A stretch of DNA of 18,834 nt from an uncultured Lachnospiraceae bacterium (lineage in GTDB: Bacteria; Bacillota; Clostridia; Lachnospirales; Lachnospiraceae), in NCBI GenBank assembly GCA_910588655.1, contig CAJUPJ010000051.1, positions 1-18,834 on the forward strand. The letters are read 5' to 3'. This document shows positions 1-7,421 of the stretch, in pieces. Every line of letters begins with the position of its first letter. Within the stretch, counting starts at the first letter, position 1. The notes beneath the pieces were generated by a model. That model saw nothing but the letters and a program-made list of their open reading frames with translations. It made no database searches and was not told the origin of the DNA. A program made the position numbers and the translations under genes.

Positions 1-399
1 TTATATCAGAAAACGTCTTATTATGGAAGTGTAATTAAGTTGGTGCATATGGGGGGGGTAGAGATGCCTGGATGTTTCAGGATGGGGCATCCATTAGGCA
101 GCATTATAGGACGGGCATCATATGGAAACTATTTTTATTGTATGCATAATTGTACCATTGGAGAAAACAGAGGGATTTATCCTGTATTAGGGAATTTAGT
201 TCTTATGTTTTCAAATAGTTCAGTAATAGGTGATTGTAATATTGGAAATAATGTAATATTATCTTCTAATACTGTAATTAAGAACCAAAATATTTCGGAG
301 AATTCTATAGTATATGGACAAAGCCCGGATTTAATTATAAAGCCACATAAAGAAAAGATAGACAAAATAGCATCTAGTATATTTTTAATTAATACATGA
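1..399 (+). CDS. Serine acetyltransferase-like hexapeptide-repeat protein, 5' truncated by window
   Basis: The reading frame is open from base 1 to the TGA at 397-399, so only the C-terminal part (about 132 residues) is present; the first ATG at 40 is probably internal. The visible protein has the left-handed beta-helix pattern of the LbetaH acyltransferases. It carries a GHPLGSIIGRASYGNYF segment, then hexapeptide turns such as IGDCNIGNNVILSSNTVI, and ends with VYGQSPDLIIKP. This matches the C-terminal half of CysE-like serine O-acetyltransferases, including variants found in polysaccharide clusters. The family moves an acetyl group from acetyl-CoA to a small hydroxyl or amino acceptor. The adjacent membrane acyltransferase gene and the AT-rich composition suggest that this copy belongs to cell-surface glycan modification rather than cysteine synthesis, but the substrate is not visible. 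Family confidence is good; role is inferred. Confidence 0.75.
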   Translation, partial: LYQKTSYYGSVIKLVHMGGVEMPGCFRMGHPLGSIIGRASYGNYFYCMHNCTIGENRGIYPVLGNLVLMFSNSSVIGDCNIGNNVILSSNTVIKNQNISENSIVYGQSPDLIIKPHKEKIDKIASSIFLINT

Positions 400-422
400 G
401 TAAAAACCAGGTGGTTAATATT

Positions 423-1440
423 ATGAAAAATGAATATGGGGAAAGATTTTATCATATTGATTTTTTAAAAGGTATTTGTATTATTTTTGTTATTATAACG
501 CATTACAACTGGGAAGATACAGAAAGGATAAAACTTTTGTTTCCCTTTTATATTGATATGGCAGTACCTGTTTTTATGATAATATCTGGATATGTATGCT
601 GTTTCGTACAAGAAAAATAATATTAATTCTATATGTGATGCTTATCTGGCGAAAAATATAACTAATAAAATTTTGCGTTTTACAATTCCGTTTAGTATAA
701 TATTTATTATTGAACAGATTATATATTTTTTACAGAATGGACAGCAATATTCAAGGAGTGTATTGGATTTTATACATTTATTTTTAATTGGAGGAACATG
801 GTCTGGAAGTTACTATTATCCGGTTATGATACAGTTTGTTTTTGTCTATCCAGTAATTTTTTTTATTATAAAAAAGCATGATTTAAAAGGCGTGTTAATT
901 TATGGTATTTTAAATTTAGTTTTTGAAATATTAAAAAGTGCCTATTTTATGAATGAAGAATGTTACCGTTTGCTTATGTTCTGCTATATATTTGTTATTT
1001 CATATGGATGTTATTTGGCAATTGGAAAGGTAAAAGTTAAAAATACCTGGTATTTGTTTTCATTTATTACAGGATTTTTGTATCTTATAATTGTATGTTA
1101 TACAAAACATAATCCTATAATTATTATATTTTGGACACATACATCATTGTTTTCTGGTTTATATGTTTTTCCTATTATAAGTATATTGTTTAGTAAAATT
1201 AATTTAAGATGTGGCTTATTAGAAATTCTGGGGAGAGCTTTGTTTGATATTTTTCTGGTTCAAAAAGTTTATTTTACATATATTGGATTAATTCCATTTT
1301 CAATAAATAATAGATTTATACAAATATTAGTTAATATAAGTATATGCATTACTACAGGTTTAGTTTTTTATTTTATTGAAGTAATAGCCGTAAAAAGGAT
1401 TTTAAAAAGCTTATATAGTATTTTAGAATGGAACTATTAA
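423..1440 (+). pseudogene. Acyltransferase-3 family membrane protein, interrupted by a frameshift
   Basis: Two overlapping frames together make one acyltransferase-3 (OafA/WecH-like) protein of about 338 residues. The first part, with ERFYHIDFLKGICIIFVIITHY and VFMIISGYV, is the classic N-terminus with the catalytic-type His of this family, and it runs into a TAA at 618-620. The second part (592-1440, frame shifted) continues with SYKKNN and about eight hydrophobic membrane segments. Removing one T from the TTT at 602-604 joins them as ISGYVCCSYKKNN. The likely start is ATG 423, which has AGGTGG a few bases upstream; ATG 396 overlaps the previous stop but has no ribosome binding site. The family O-acylates cell-surface sugars using a cytoplasmic acyl donor. 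The break could be a real mutation, phase variation or a sequencing error. Confidence 0.75.
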
Positions 1441-1484
1441 TTTTATAATAAATCTTTATAGTATATCCATTATGTAAAAAACAC

Positions 1485-1512
1485 TTGCATTTCTCCCACA
1501 GTAGTGATAAAC
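1485..1512 (+). promoter_or_regulatory. Putative promoter of the rimP-nusA-infB operon
   Basis: A TTGCAT box at 1485-1490 and a TAAACT box at 1507-1512 are separated by 16 bases, a fair match to a housekeeping sigma-A promoter. It lies about 130 bases before rimP and just ahead of a leader hairpin. The acyltransferase gene upstream has no obvious intrinsic terminator, so read-through cannot be excluded. Confidence 0.5.
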
Positions 1513-1542
1513 TACTAGAGTATAAACATGGTAATTATTAGT

Positions 1543-1570
1543 AAGAGTGGACGCACGTCCACTCTTTAAT
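1543..1570 (+). promoter_or_regulatory. Leader hairpin upstream of rimP (possible attenuator)
   Basis: Arms AAGAGTGGAC (1543-1552) and GTCCACTCTT (1557-1566) pair perfectly over 10 bp around the loop GCAC, and are followed by the weakly T-rich TAATTTTG. It sits in the leader RNA of the rimP operon, about 30 bases after the predicted -10 box. It may be a leaky terminator or attenuator; NusA is encoded in this operon and its synthesis is known to be autoregulated in some bacteria. The role here is inference. Confidence 0.5.
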
Positions 1571-1646
1571 TTTGTGCCAGCCCGTTTAAACTATTGCTTA
1601 ATTAATTACTATTTATCAATTATTATATAGAAAAGAGGTAATGCAC

Positions 1647-2144
1647 TTGGTTAAACATGAGGAATATGAAAAACGCACAGAAAAACTTTTAGAGCCAGTT
1701 ATGGAGGCAAATAATTTTGAACTTGTTGATGTTGAGTATGTCAAGGAAGCAGGTAACTGGTATTTACGTGCCTATATTGATAAAGAAGGGGGAATTACCC
1801 TGGATGACTGTGAGATGGTAAACCGTACATTAAGTGATATTATGGACAGGGAAGATTTTATAGAAGACTCATATATACTTGAGGTAAGTTCGCCAGGGCT
1901 TGGCAGGCAGTTAAAGAAGGAGAAGGATTTCAGGCGCAGCATAGGCAGTGATGTTGATATAAAGTTTTATAAGGCAAGTAAGATGCCTTGTGGCAAAAAT
2001 GGAAAGGAAGTCTATGTAAAAGAGGTTACAGGAATGTTAAAGGCTTTTACAGATAAAACAATTACAATAGAAACAGATTTTTCGGAGGATTACGAAATAC
2101 CCCGCGCAGAGATTTCTACAGTCAGGCTGGCTATAGATTTTTAA
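1647..2144 (+). CDS. rimP: Ribosome maturation factor RimP
   Basis: RimP binds the 30S subunit and helps late 16S rRNA and S12 assembly in the cytoplasm. The protein shows the expected two-domain form: an N-terminal alpha/beta domain with LLEPVMEANNFELVDVEYV and EVSSPGLGR (the most conserved RimP signature), then an SH3-like C-terminal domain containing TGMLKAFTDKTITIETD. A TTG start at 1647 is preferred: AAGAGG at 1633-1638 lies 8 bases before it, but only 2 bases before the in-frame ATG at 1641. With the TTG start the protein is 165 residues, normal for the family. It is first in the operon, directly before nusA, the usual bacterial order. Confidence 0.93.
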   Translation: MVKHEEYEKRTEKLLEPVMEANNFELVDVEYVKEAGNWYLRAYIDKEGGITLDDCEMVNRTLSDIMDREDFIEDSYILEVSSPGLGRQLKKEKDFRRSIGSDVDIKFYKASKMPCGKNGKEVYVKEVTGMLKAFTDKTITIETDFSEDYEIPRAEISTVRLAIDF

Positions 2145-2183
2145 AAAATAACCATATGCGGAAATAAGGAGGAAAATAGAAAA

Positions 2184-3269
2184 ATGGCAGCAAGGAAGAC
2201 AAAGTCTACAAGAAATGAATGTTCAGAACTTATAGAAGCGTTAAATGCAATTGAAAAGGAAAAGCAGATTAGCAAGGAAGTTATTTTAGAAGCTATTGAA
2301 AATTCACTTCTGGCAGCTTGCAAAAACCAGTATGGTAAATCAGAAAATATAAAGGTAAATATAAACCGTGAAACTGGCGAGGTAAAAGTTTACGCAGAAA
2401 AGGTTGTTGTTGATGATGATAATATTGAGGACGAAACAGAACAGATTGGCATTACAGAAGCAATTTTAAGATATGATGTGCATGATATTGGCGGAATTGT
2501 TTCTATAGAAGTAACACCAAAGAATTTCGGGCGTATTGCAGCGCAGAAAGCAAAACAGGTTGTTGTGCAGAAGATACGTGAAGAAGAAAGGAAAGTCCTT
2601 TATATACAGTACCTTGAAAAAGAGAGGGAAGTAATAACAGGAATTGTACAGCGCTATAGTGGCAAGAATGTATGTATAAACCTTGGCAAAGTCGATGCGG
2701 TACTTATGGAAAGTGAACAGGTAAAGGGAGAGTATTTTAAACCAACAGAACATATAAAACTTTATGTAGTGGAGGTAAAGGATACACCAAAAGGGCCAAG
2801 GATTACAGTATCACGTACACATCCTGAATTTGTTAAAAGGCTGTTTGAAGAAGAAGTTACTGAGATACAGGACGGGACAGTAGAAATCAGGAGCATTGCA
2901 AGGGAGGCAGGCTCACGTACCAAAATGGCTGTTTCAGCAGATAACCCGAATGTAGACCCTGTAGGTGCATGTGTTGGTATAAATGGCAGCCGTGTTAATG
3001 CGATTGTTGAAGAACTTAAAGGAGAAAAAATTGATATTATAACATGGAGTGATTCACCAGCAATCCTTATTGAGAATGCATTAAGCCCTGCAAAAGTCTG
3101 TTCAGTGGAAGCAAATGAGGAGGAAAAGACAGCACATGTAATTGTGCCAGAGAACCAGCTTTCACTTGCTATTGGAAAGGAAGGACAGAATGCAAGGCTT
3201 GCTGCAAAACTTACAGGTTATAAAATAGATATCAAATGTGAAAAGGAGGAAATCCCAGACATATTTTAA
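2184..3269 (+). CDS. nusA: Transcription termination/antitermination factor NusA
   Basis: NusA binds RNA polymerase and nascent RNA and tunes pausing, intrinsic termination and antitermination. At 361 residues it has the short Gram-positive architecture without C-terminal acidic repeats. An N-terminal polymerase-binding domain (about 1-125) includes KQISKEVILEAIENSLLAA and NFGRIAAQKAKQVV. An S1 domain follows (about 147-215), starting near EVITGIVQRYSGKNVCINLG. Two KH domains come next: KH1 with DPVGACVGINGSRV and KH2 with LAIGKEGQNARLAAKLTGYKI. A good AAGGAGG site precedes the ATG at 2184. It is followed after 24 bases by rnpM, as in most Firmicutes. Confidence 0.97.
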   Translation: MAARKTKSTRNECSELIEALNAIEKEKQISKEVILEAIENSLLAACKNQYGKSENIKVNINRETGEVKVYAEKVVVDDDNIEDETEQIGITEAILRYDVHDIGGIVSIEVTPKNFGRIAAQKAKQVVVQKIREEERKVLYIQYLEKEREVITGIVQRYSGKNVCINLGKVDAVLMESEQVKGEYFKPTEHIKLYVVEVKDTPKGPRITVSRTHPEFVKRLFEEEVTEIQDGTVEIRSIAREAGSRTKMAVSADNPNVDPVGACVGINGSRVNAIVEELKGEKIDIITWSDSPAILIENALSPAKVCSVEANEEEKTAHVIVPENQLSLAIGKEGQNARLAAKLTGYKIDIKCEKEEIPDIF

Positions 3270-3293
3270 CATAGAATAAGGAGGTGCGCCTTT

Positions 3294-3584
3294 ATGGGAA
3301 CTAAAAATACCCCGCGTACAAGGAAAATCCCTATGCGCCAGTGTACTGGATGTGGTGTGCGCAAAGAAAAAAAAGAACTTATAAGAATAATAAAAACACC
3401 AGAAGATTTAATTGAAGTTGATTTTACAGGAAAGAAAAACGGCAGGGGAGCATATATATGTAATTCAGTGGAATGTTTAAGAACTGCAGAGAAGCGCAAA
3501 TCACTGGAACGTTCCCTAAAGGTCACTATTCCTGCAGAAGTGTACAAAGAGCTTGAAAAGGAGATGATGGGCAGTGAAGAATGA
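3294..3584 (+). CDS. rnpM: RnpM/YlxR family RNA-binding protein (DUF448)
   Basis: A small basic protein of 96 residues with the YlxR signature: RKIPMRQCTGCGVRKEKKELIRI near the N-terminus, then GRGAYICNSVECLRTAEKRKSLERSL. The CxxC pair in the first motif and the GRGAY motif identify the family. YlxR has been reported as a modulator of RNase P (renamed RnpM) and has also been linked to transcription. GGAGG lies 9-10 bases before the ATG. The gene lies between nusA and ylxQ, and its 3' end overlaps the ylxQ start by 11 bases, which suggests translational coupling. Confidence 0.93.
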   Translation: MGTKNTPRTRKIPMRQCTGCGVRKEKKELIRIIKTPEDLIEVDFTGKKNGRGAYICNSVECLRTAEKRKSLERSLKVTIPAEVYKELEKEMMGSEE

Positions 3585-3876
3585 CAACGCCCTTCTTATG
3601 CTGGGGATGGCAGCAAAGGCGGGAAAAGTAGCAAGTGGTGAGTTTATGGCAGAGAACGCTGTTAAATCAGGGGAAGCCGCCCTTGTCATTGTGGCAGAAG
3701 ATGCTTCGGATAATACAAAGAAGAAGTTTAGCAATATGTGTGAGTATTATAAAATACCGTTAAAAATTCATGGAATGAAGGATGAACTTGGAAAGTTTAC
3801 AGGAAAAGAATTCCGTGCATCCCTGGCAGTTACTGATAAAGGCCTTGCACAAGCGGTTATGAAGAAAATGGACTAG
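3574..3876 (+). CDS. ylxQ: L7Ae/L30e-family RNA-binding protein YlxQ
   Basis: A 100-residue protein of the ribosomal L7Ae/L30e/S12e fold. Visible family features are LLGMAAKAGKVASGEF at the N-terminus, the central VIVAEDASDNTKKKF segment, and the C-terminal FRASLAVTDKGLAQAV. Proteins of this type bind kink-turn RNA; YlxQ's exact target is not settled. The start is GTG at 3574, set by AAGGAG at 3558-3563, which lies inside the 3' end of rnpM; the two genes overlap by 11 bases. The TAG stop lies inside the AGGAGG ribosome binding site of infB (3875-3880), so the three genes are tightly linked. Confidence 0.92.
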   Translation: MKNDNALLMLGMAAKAGKVASGEFMAENAVKSGEAALVIVAEDASDNTKKKFSNMCEYYKIPLKIHGMKDELGKFTGKEFRASLAVTDKGLAQAVMKKMD

Positions 3877-3892
3877 GAGGTCATAGGAACGT

Positions 3893-6800
3893 ATGGCAAA
3901 AATGAAAATATATGAAATTGCAAGAAGTATGCAGGAAAAACTTCCTGATATAAAAAGCAAAGATTTAGTGAAGTTTTTACAGGAAAACGGATTTGAGGCT
4001 AAGAGTGCCCAGAGCACTATAGAAGATAATGCTATTGCTTTCCTGCTTAAGAATTTCAGCCAGCTTGCTACAAAACAGGAAACCAAACCTGTTAAAGAAA
4101 ACCAGCCTGCAAAAACAGATAAACAGGCTGGCAGCAAAAAGAGCAGGCAGGCAAAAGAGCAGGCAGGCAGACCTGCAAAGGCACATGAAACTGTAAAGGC
4201 AGAGCCGGATGTGGAAAAGCCTGTTACAGAGAACAGTGTAAAGCAGCCAGCCAGCCAGCAGAAAGAAGAAATACAGAAAAAAGAGGAAACCAAACCAGAC
4301 ATTACAGATACTGCCATGGAAAATGGTAAAGATATAAAAGAAGATAAGGAAACAGGCAGGACAGATAATAATATTAGAAAGGAAGTTAATAAAAAAGAAA
4401 CTAATAATAAAGAGACTAGTAATAAGGAAACTAAGGAAAATGCAGATGAAGTAAAGCAGGAAACTGCAAACGGGAAAAGGGATAACATGAACCAGAACGG
4501 ACAAAATAATAAGGGTAATAATTATAATAACCGTAATAATAGCAATAATAATGGCAGCCGCAACGGTAACAACCGCGATAACCGTAATGGACGGGATAAT
4601 AACAGCCGCAGGGATAACCGCGATAACAGGGATAATAACAGGAACGATAACCGCAGCGGACGTGACAATAACAACCGCAGGGATAACCGCGACGGCAGGG
4701 ATAATAACAGGAACGATAACCGCAACGGACGTGACAATAATAACCGCAGGGATAACCGCGATGGCAGGGATAATAACAGGAATGAAAACCGTGGCGGACG
4801 TGACAACCGCGGCAAGGATGGTTATAATAACAGGCAGCAGCGTGACGGCGGCAGGGATAACAATAACCGCCGCGATAACCGTGACAACCGTGGTGGAAGG
4901 GATAACAGGGGAAGCGCAGCAACCCCAATGGATTCAATGAAATCTGAGGTTAAGCAGTCCCGCCAGCAGCGTGCTAATAAGGACTCAAGAAGTGCAAAAC
5001 AGAAGTATGGCAAGAACCGTGACAGGGATGATATGGAGAATGAAGTATTTATGCAGCAGAAGAACCATAAGAAGAAAGACCCTGACCGCAGGGGTGCATT
5101 TATTAAGCCAGAACCTGTTGTTAAACCTGCTGAGCCGGAAGACGGCATAAGGACAATAACACTTCCTGAGAAGATGACTATTAAGGAACTTTCAGATGTA
5201 ATGAAAGTGCAGGCATCAACCGTTATTAAGAAGCTGTTCCTGCGTGGCCAGGTGGTTACACTGAACCATGAAATAACATTTGAGGAAGCAGAGGAAATTG
5301 CACTTGAATACAACTGTATAGCTGAACAGGAGGAAAAAGTTGATTTAATAGCAGAAATCCTTAAGGAAGATGAGGAAGACGAAGCACTTATGAAACAGCG
5401 TCCTCCAGTTGTATGTGTAATGGGCCACGTAGACCACGGTAAAACATCACTTCTGGATGCTATACGTGAAACACATGTAACATCACGTGAAGCAGGCGGG
5501 ATTACACAGCATATTGGTGCTTATGTTACAGAAATTAATGGCAATAAAATCACATTCCTTGATACACCAGGACATGAAGCATTTACTTCAATGCGTATGA
5601 GGGGTGCACAGTCTACAGATATTGCAATACTTGTAGTTGCGGCAGATGATGGTGTAATGCCACAGACAGTGGAAGCTATAAGCCATGCAAAGGCAGCAGG
5701 TGTTGAGATTATAGTAGCTGTGAATAAGATTGATAAGCCAAGTGCCAATATTGAAAGGGTAAAACAGGAACTTGTAGAACATGGGCTTGTTGCAGAGGAC
5801 TGGGGCGGTGATACAGTATTTGTACCAGTATCTGCACATACAAAAGAAGGTATTGACAACCTTCTTGAAATGATTATACTGACAGCAGAAGTGCTTGAGC
5901 TTAAGGCAAATCCAAACCGCAGGGCAAGGGGTGTTGTTATAGAAGCACAGCTTGACAAAGGGCGCGGGCCAGTTGCCACAGTGCTTGTACAGAAGGGAAC
6001 TCTTCATGTAGGTGACAATATTGCTGTAGGTTCTGCATATGGTAAAATACGTGCAATGATGGACGATAAAGGCCAGAGGGTTAAAGAGGCAAAACCGTCT
6101 ACCCCTGTTGAAATACTTGGTCTCCATGATGTTCCAGATGCAGGCGAGATATTTATGGCAACAGAAAATGACAAAGAAGCAAGGAATATTGCTGAAACTT
6201 ATATTGAACAGGGCAGGGAGAAGCTGCTTGATGATACAAAAGCCAAACTTACACTTGACGGGCTGTTCTCACAGATACAGGCTGGCAATATTAAAGAATT
6301 AAACCTTATTGTAAAAGCAGATGTACAGGGTTCGGTTGAGGCTGTAAAACAGAGCTTGTTAAAACTTAGCAATGAAGAGGTTGCCGTACGCATTATACAT
6401 GGTGCGGTTGGTGCAATTAACGAGTCCGACGTTTCACTTGCAAGTGCTTCTAATGCGATAATAATAGGATTTAACGTAAGACCTGATAATACAGCAAAAG
6501 AGATTTCTGAAAGGGAAAAAGTAGATGTACGCCTTTATAAAGTAATTTATAATGCTATTGAAGATATAGAAGCAGCTATGAAGGGTATGCTTGACCCAGA
6601 ATATGAGGAAAAGGTACTTGGCCATCTTGAAGTGCGCCAGACATTTAAGGCTTCAGGCATAGGCATTATTGCTGGTTCATATGTGCTTGATGGTAAGATT
6701 ATACGTGGATGTAAAGCAAGGATTACACGTGATGGCGAACTTTTATTTGATGGTGAACTTGCATCCCTTAAGAGATTTAAAGATGATGTAAAAGAAGTTG

Positions 6801-6901
6801 CAACAGGCTACGAATGCGGGCTTGTATTTGAAGGATTTAACGATATCAAAGTAGAAGACAGGGTAGAGGCATACACAATGGTAGAAGTGCCACGCACTTA
6901 A
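3893..6901 (+). CDS. infB: Translation initiation factor IF-2
   Basis: IF-2 is the GTPase that brings fMet-tRNA to the 30S subunit and promotes 50S joining. The 1002-residue protein starts with an IF2N domain (about 1-55, KIYEIARSMQEKLPDIKSKDLVKFL). A long charged and low-complexity linker follows (about 60-390), then a second IF2N segment (TLPEKMTIKELSDVMKVQAS). The G domain carries G1 GHVDHGKT at 511-518, G3 DTPGH at 557-561, G4 NKID at 611-614 and G5 SAH at 647-649. Domains II, III and the fMet-tRNA-binding C-terminal domain follow to VEAYTMVEVPRT. The linker is unusually rich in Asn, Arg, Asp and Gly and contains a 23-residue tandem repeat. Its reverse strand gives long spurious ORFs. The gene is complete and clearly functional. 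Confidence 0.97.
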   Translation: MAKMKIYEIARSMQEKLPDIKSKDLVKFLQENGFEAKSAQSTIEDNAIAFLLKNFSQLATKQETKPVKENQPAKTDKQAGSKKSRQAKEQAGRPAKAHETVKAEPDVEKPVTENSVKQPASQQKEEIQKKEETKPDITDTAMENGKDIKEDKETGRTDNNIRKEVNKKETNNKETSNKETKENADEVKQETANGKRDNMNQNGQNNKGNNYNNRNNSNNNGSRNGNNRDNRNGRDNNSRRDNRDNRDNNRNDNRSGRDNNNRRDNRDGRDNNRNDNRNGRDNNNRRDNRDGRDNNRNENRGGRDNRGKDGYNNRQQRDGGRDNNNRRDNRDNRGGRDNRGSAATPMDSMKSEVKQSRQQRANKDSRSAKQKYGKNRDRDDMENEVFMQQKNHKKKDPDRRGAFIKPEPVVKPAEPEDGIRTITLPEKMTIKELSDVMKVQASTVIKKLFLRGQVVTLNHEITFEEAEEIALEYNCIAEQEEKVDLIAEILKEDEEDEALMKQRPPVVCVMGHVDHGKTSLLDAIRETHVTSREAGGITQHIGAYVTEINGNKITFLDTPGHEAFTSMRMRGAQSTDIAILVVAADDGVMPQTVEAISHAKAAGVEIIVAVNKIDKPSANIERVKQELVEHGLVAEDWGGDTVFVPVSAHTKEGIDNLLEMIILTAEVLELKANPNRRARGVVIEAQLDKGRGPVATVLVQKGTLHVGDNIAVGSAYGKIRAMMDDKGQRVKEAKPSTPVEILGLHDVPDAGEIFMATENDKEARNIAETYIEQGREKLLDDTKAKLTLDGLFSQIQAGNIKELNLIVKADVQGSVEAVKQSLLKLSNEEVAVRIIHGAVGAINESDVSLASASNAIIIGFNVRPDNTAKEISEREKVDVRLYKVIYNAIEDIEAAMKGMLDPEYEEKVLGHLEVRQTFKASGIGIIAGSYVLDGKIIRGCKARITRDGELLFDGELASLKRFKDDVKEVATGYECGLVFEGFNDIKVEDRVEAYTMVEVPRT
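4589..4795 (+). repeat. Three tandem 69-bp repeats inside infB (23-residue units)
   Basis: Units begin at 4589, 4658 and 4727, each 69 bases long and in frame. Each encodes 23 residues of the form GRDNN-RRDNRD-RDNNRN followed by two or three more residues such as DNRS. A degenerate fourth copy begins at 4796. The units are nearly identical in DNA as well as protein, pointing to recent slippage or unequal exchange in the IF-2 linker. Confidence 0.9.
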
Positions 6902-6911
6902 AATACTAAAC

Positions 6912-6930
6912 CTGTAAATATTATTTACAG
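6912..6930 (+). other. Small intercistronic hairpin between infB and rbfA
   Basis: Arms CTGTAAA (6912-6918) and TTTACAG (6924-6930) pair perfectly around a 5-base AT loop, with no T tract. It lies 11 bases after the infB stop and ahead of the rbfA ribosome binding site. It could affect mRNA stability or processing; it is too weak to call a terminator. Confidence 0.35.
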
Positions 6931-6953
6931 ATATTGTTATATGGAGGATTTAT

Positions 6954-7328
6954 ATGAGAAAAAACAGCATAAAATATTCACGCATGAATGGAGAAGTGCA
7001 GCGTGAAATCAGCACAATAATTTCAAGGGAGATTAAAGACCCAAGAATACATCCGATGACATCGGTTGTATCAGTAGATGTTACACCAGACTTAAAATAT
7101 GCCAAAGTATTTGTCAGTGTTTTAGGAAGTGAAGAGGACAAGGAGAATACAAAGAAAGGGCTGGCAAGCGCTTCGGCGCATATACGCTCACTTCTTGCCA
7201 AATCACTTAACCTGCGTAATACGCCAGAACTCACATTTGTTATTGATAATTCAATAGAGTATGGTATTAATATGTCTAAAAAAATAGATGATTTAATGAA
7301 ACAAGAGGAAGAAGCCCGTAAGGACTGA
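6954..7328 (+). CDS. rbfA: Ribosome-binding factor A
   Basis: RbfA is a cold-adaptation and 30S-maturation factor that binds near helix 1 of 16S rRNA. The 124-residue protein has the KH-like family signature: REISTIISREIKDPRI, then VSVDVTPDLKYAKVFVSV, and the C-terminal LRNTPELTFVIDNSIEYG. GGAGG sits about 7 bases before the ATG. It follows infB by 52 bases, matching the usual infB-rbfA order, and works on the same small subunit as RimP encoded at the start of the operon. Confidence 0.96.
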   Translation: MRKNSIKYSRMNGEVQREISTIISREIKDPRIHPMTSVVSVDVTPDLKYAKVFVSVLGSEEDKENTKKGLASASAHIRSLLAKSLNLRNTPELTFVIDNSIEYGINMSKKIDDLMKQEEEARKD

Positions 7329-7335
7329 TAGTTTG

Positions 7336-7368
7336 TAATGGCGTAATGCAGGCTTCATTACGCCATTA
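7336..7368 (+). other. Perfect 13-bp hairpin between rbfA and nrnA
   Basis: Arms TAATGGCGTAATG (7336-7348) and CATTACGCCATTA (7356-7368) pair without mismatch around the 7-base loop CAGGCTT. There is no run of T after it, so it is not a classic intrinsic terminator. It lies 8 bases past the rbfA stop and about 50 bases before the nrnA start. It could protect an upstream 3' end, act as a processing site, or be a small repeat unit. Confidence 0.6.
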
Positions 7369-7421
7369 TCTATATATGGCAGTATCTTGTGTGGCATTCT
7401 TTGAATATAGGAGGTAAATAT

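Noticed and set aside
4560..4910. CRISPR-like regular repeats
   Set aside because: The 69-bp units are contiguous, in frame with IF-2 and have no unique spacers, so they are a coding tandem repeat.
4431..4937. Long reverse-strand frames over infB, rich in Cys/Tyr/His or Leu/Arg/Ser
   Set aside because: They are mirror readings of the repetitive Asn/Arg/Asp codons of the IF-2 linker, with no ribosome binding site or recognisable family.
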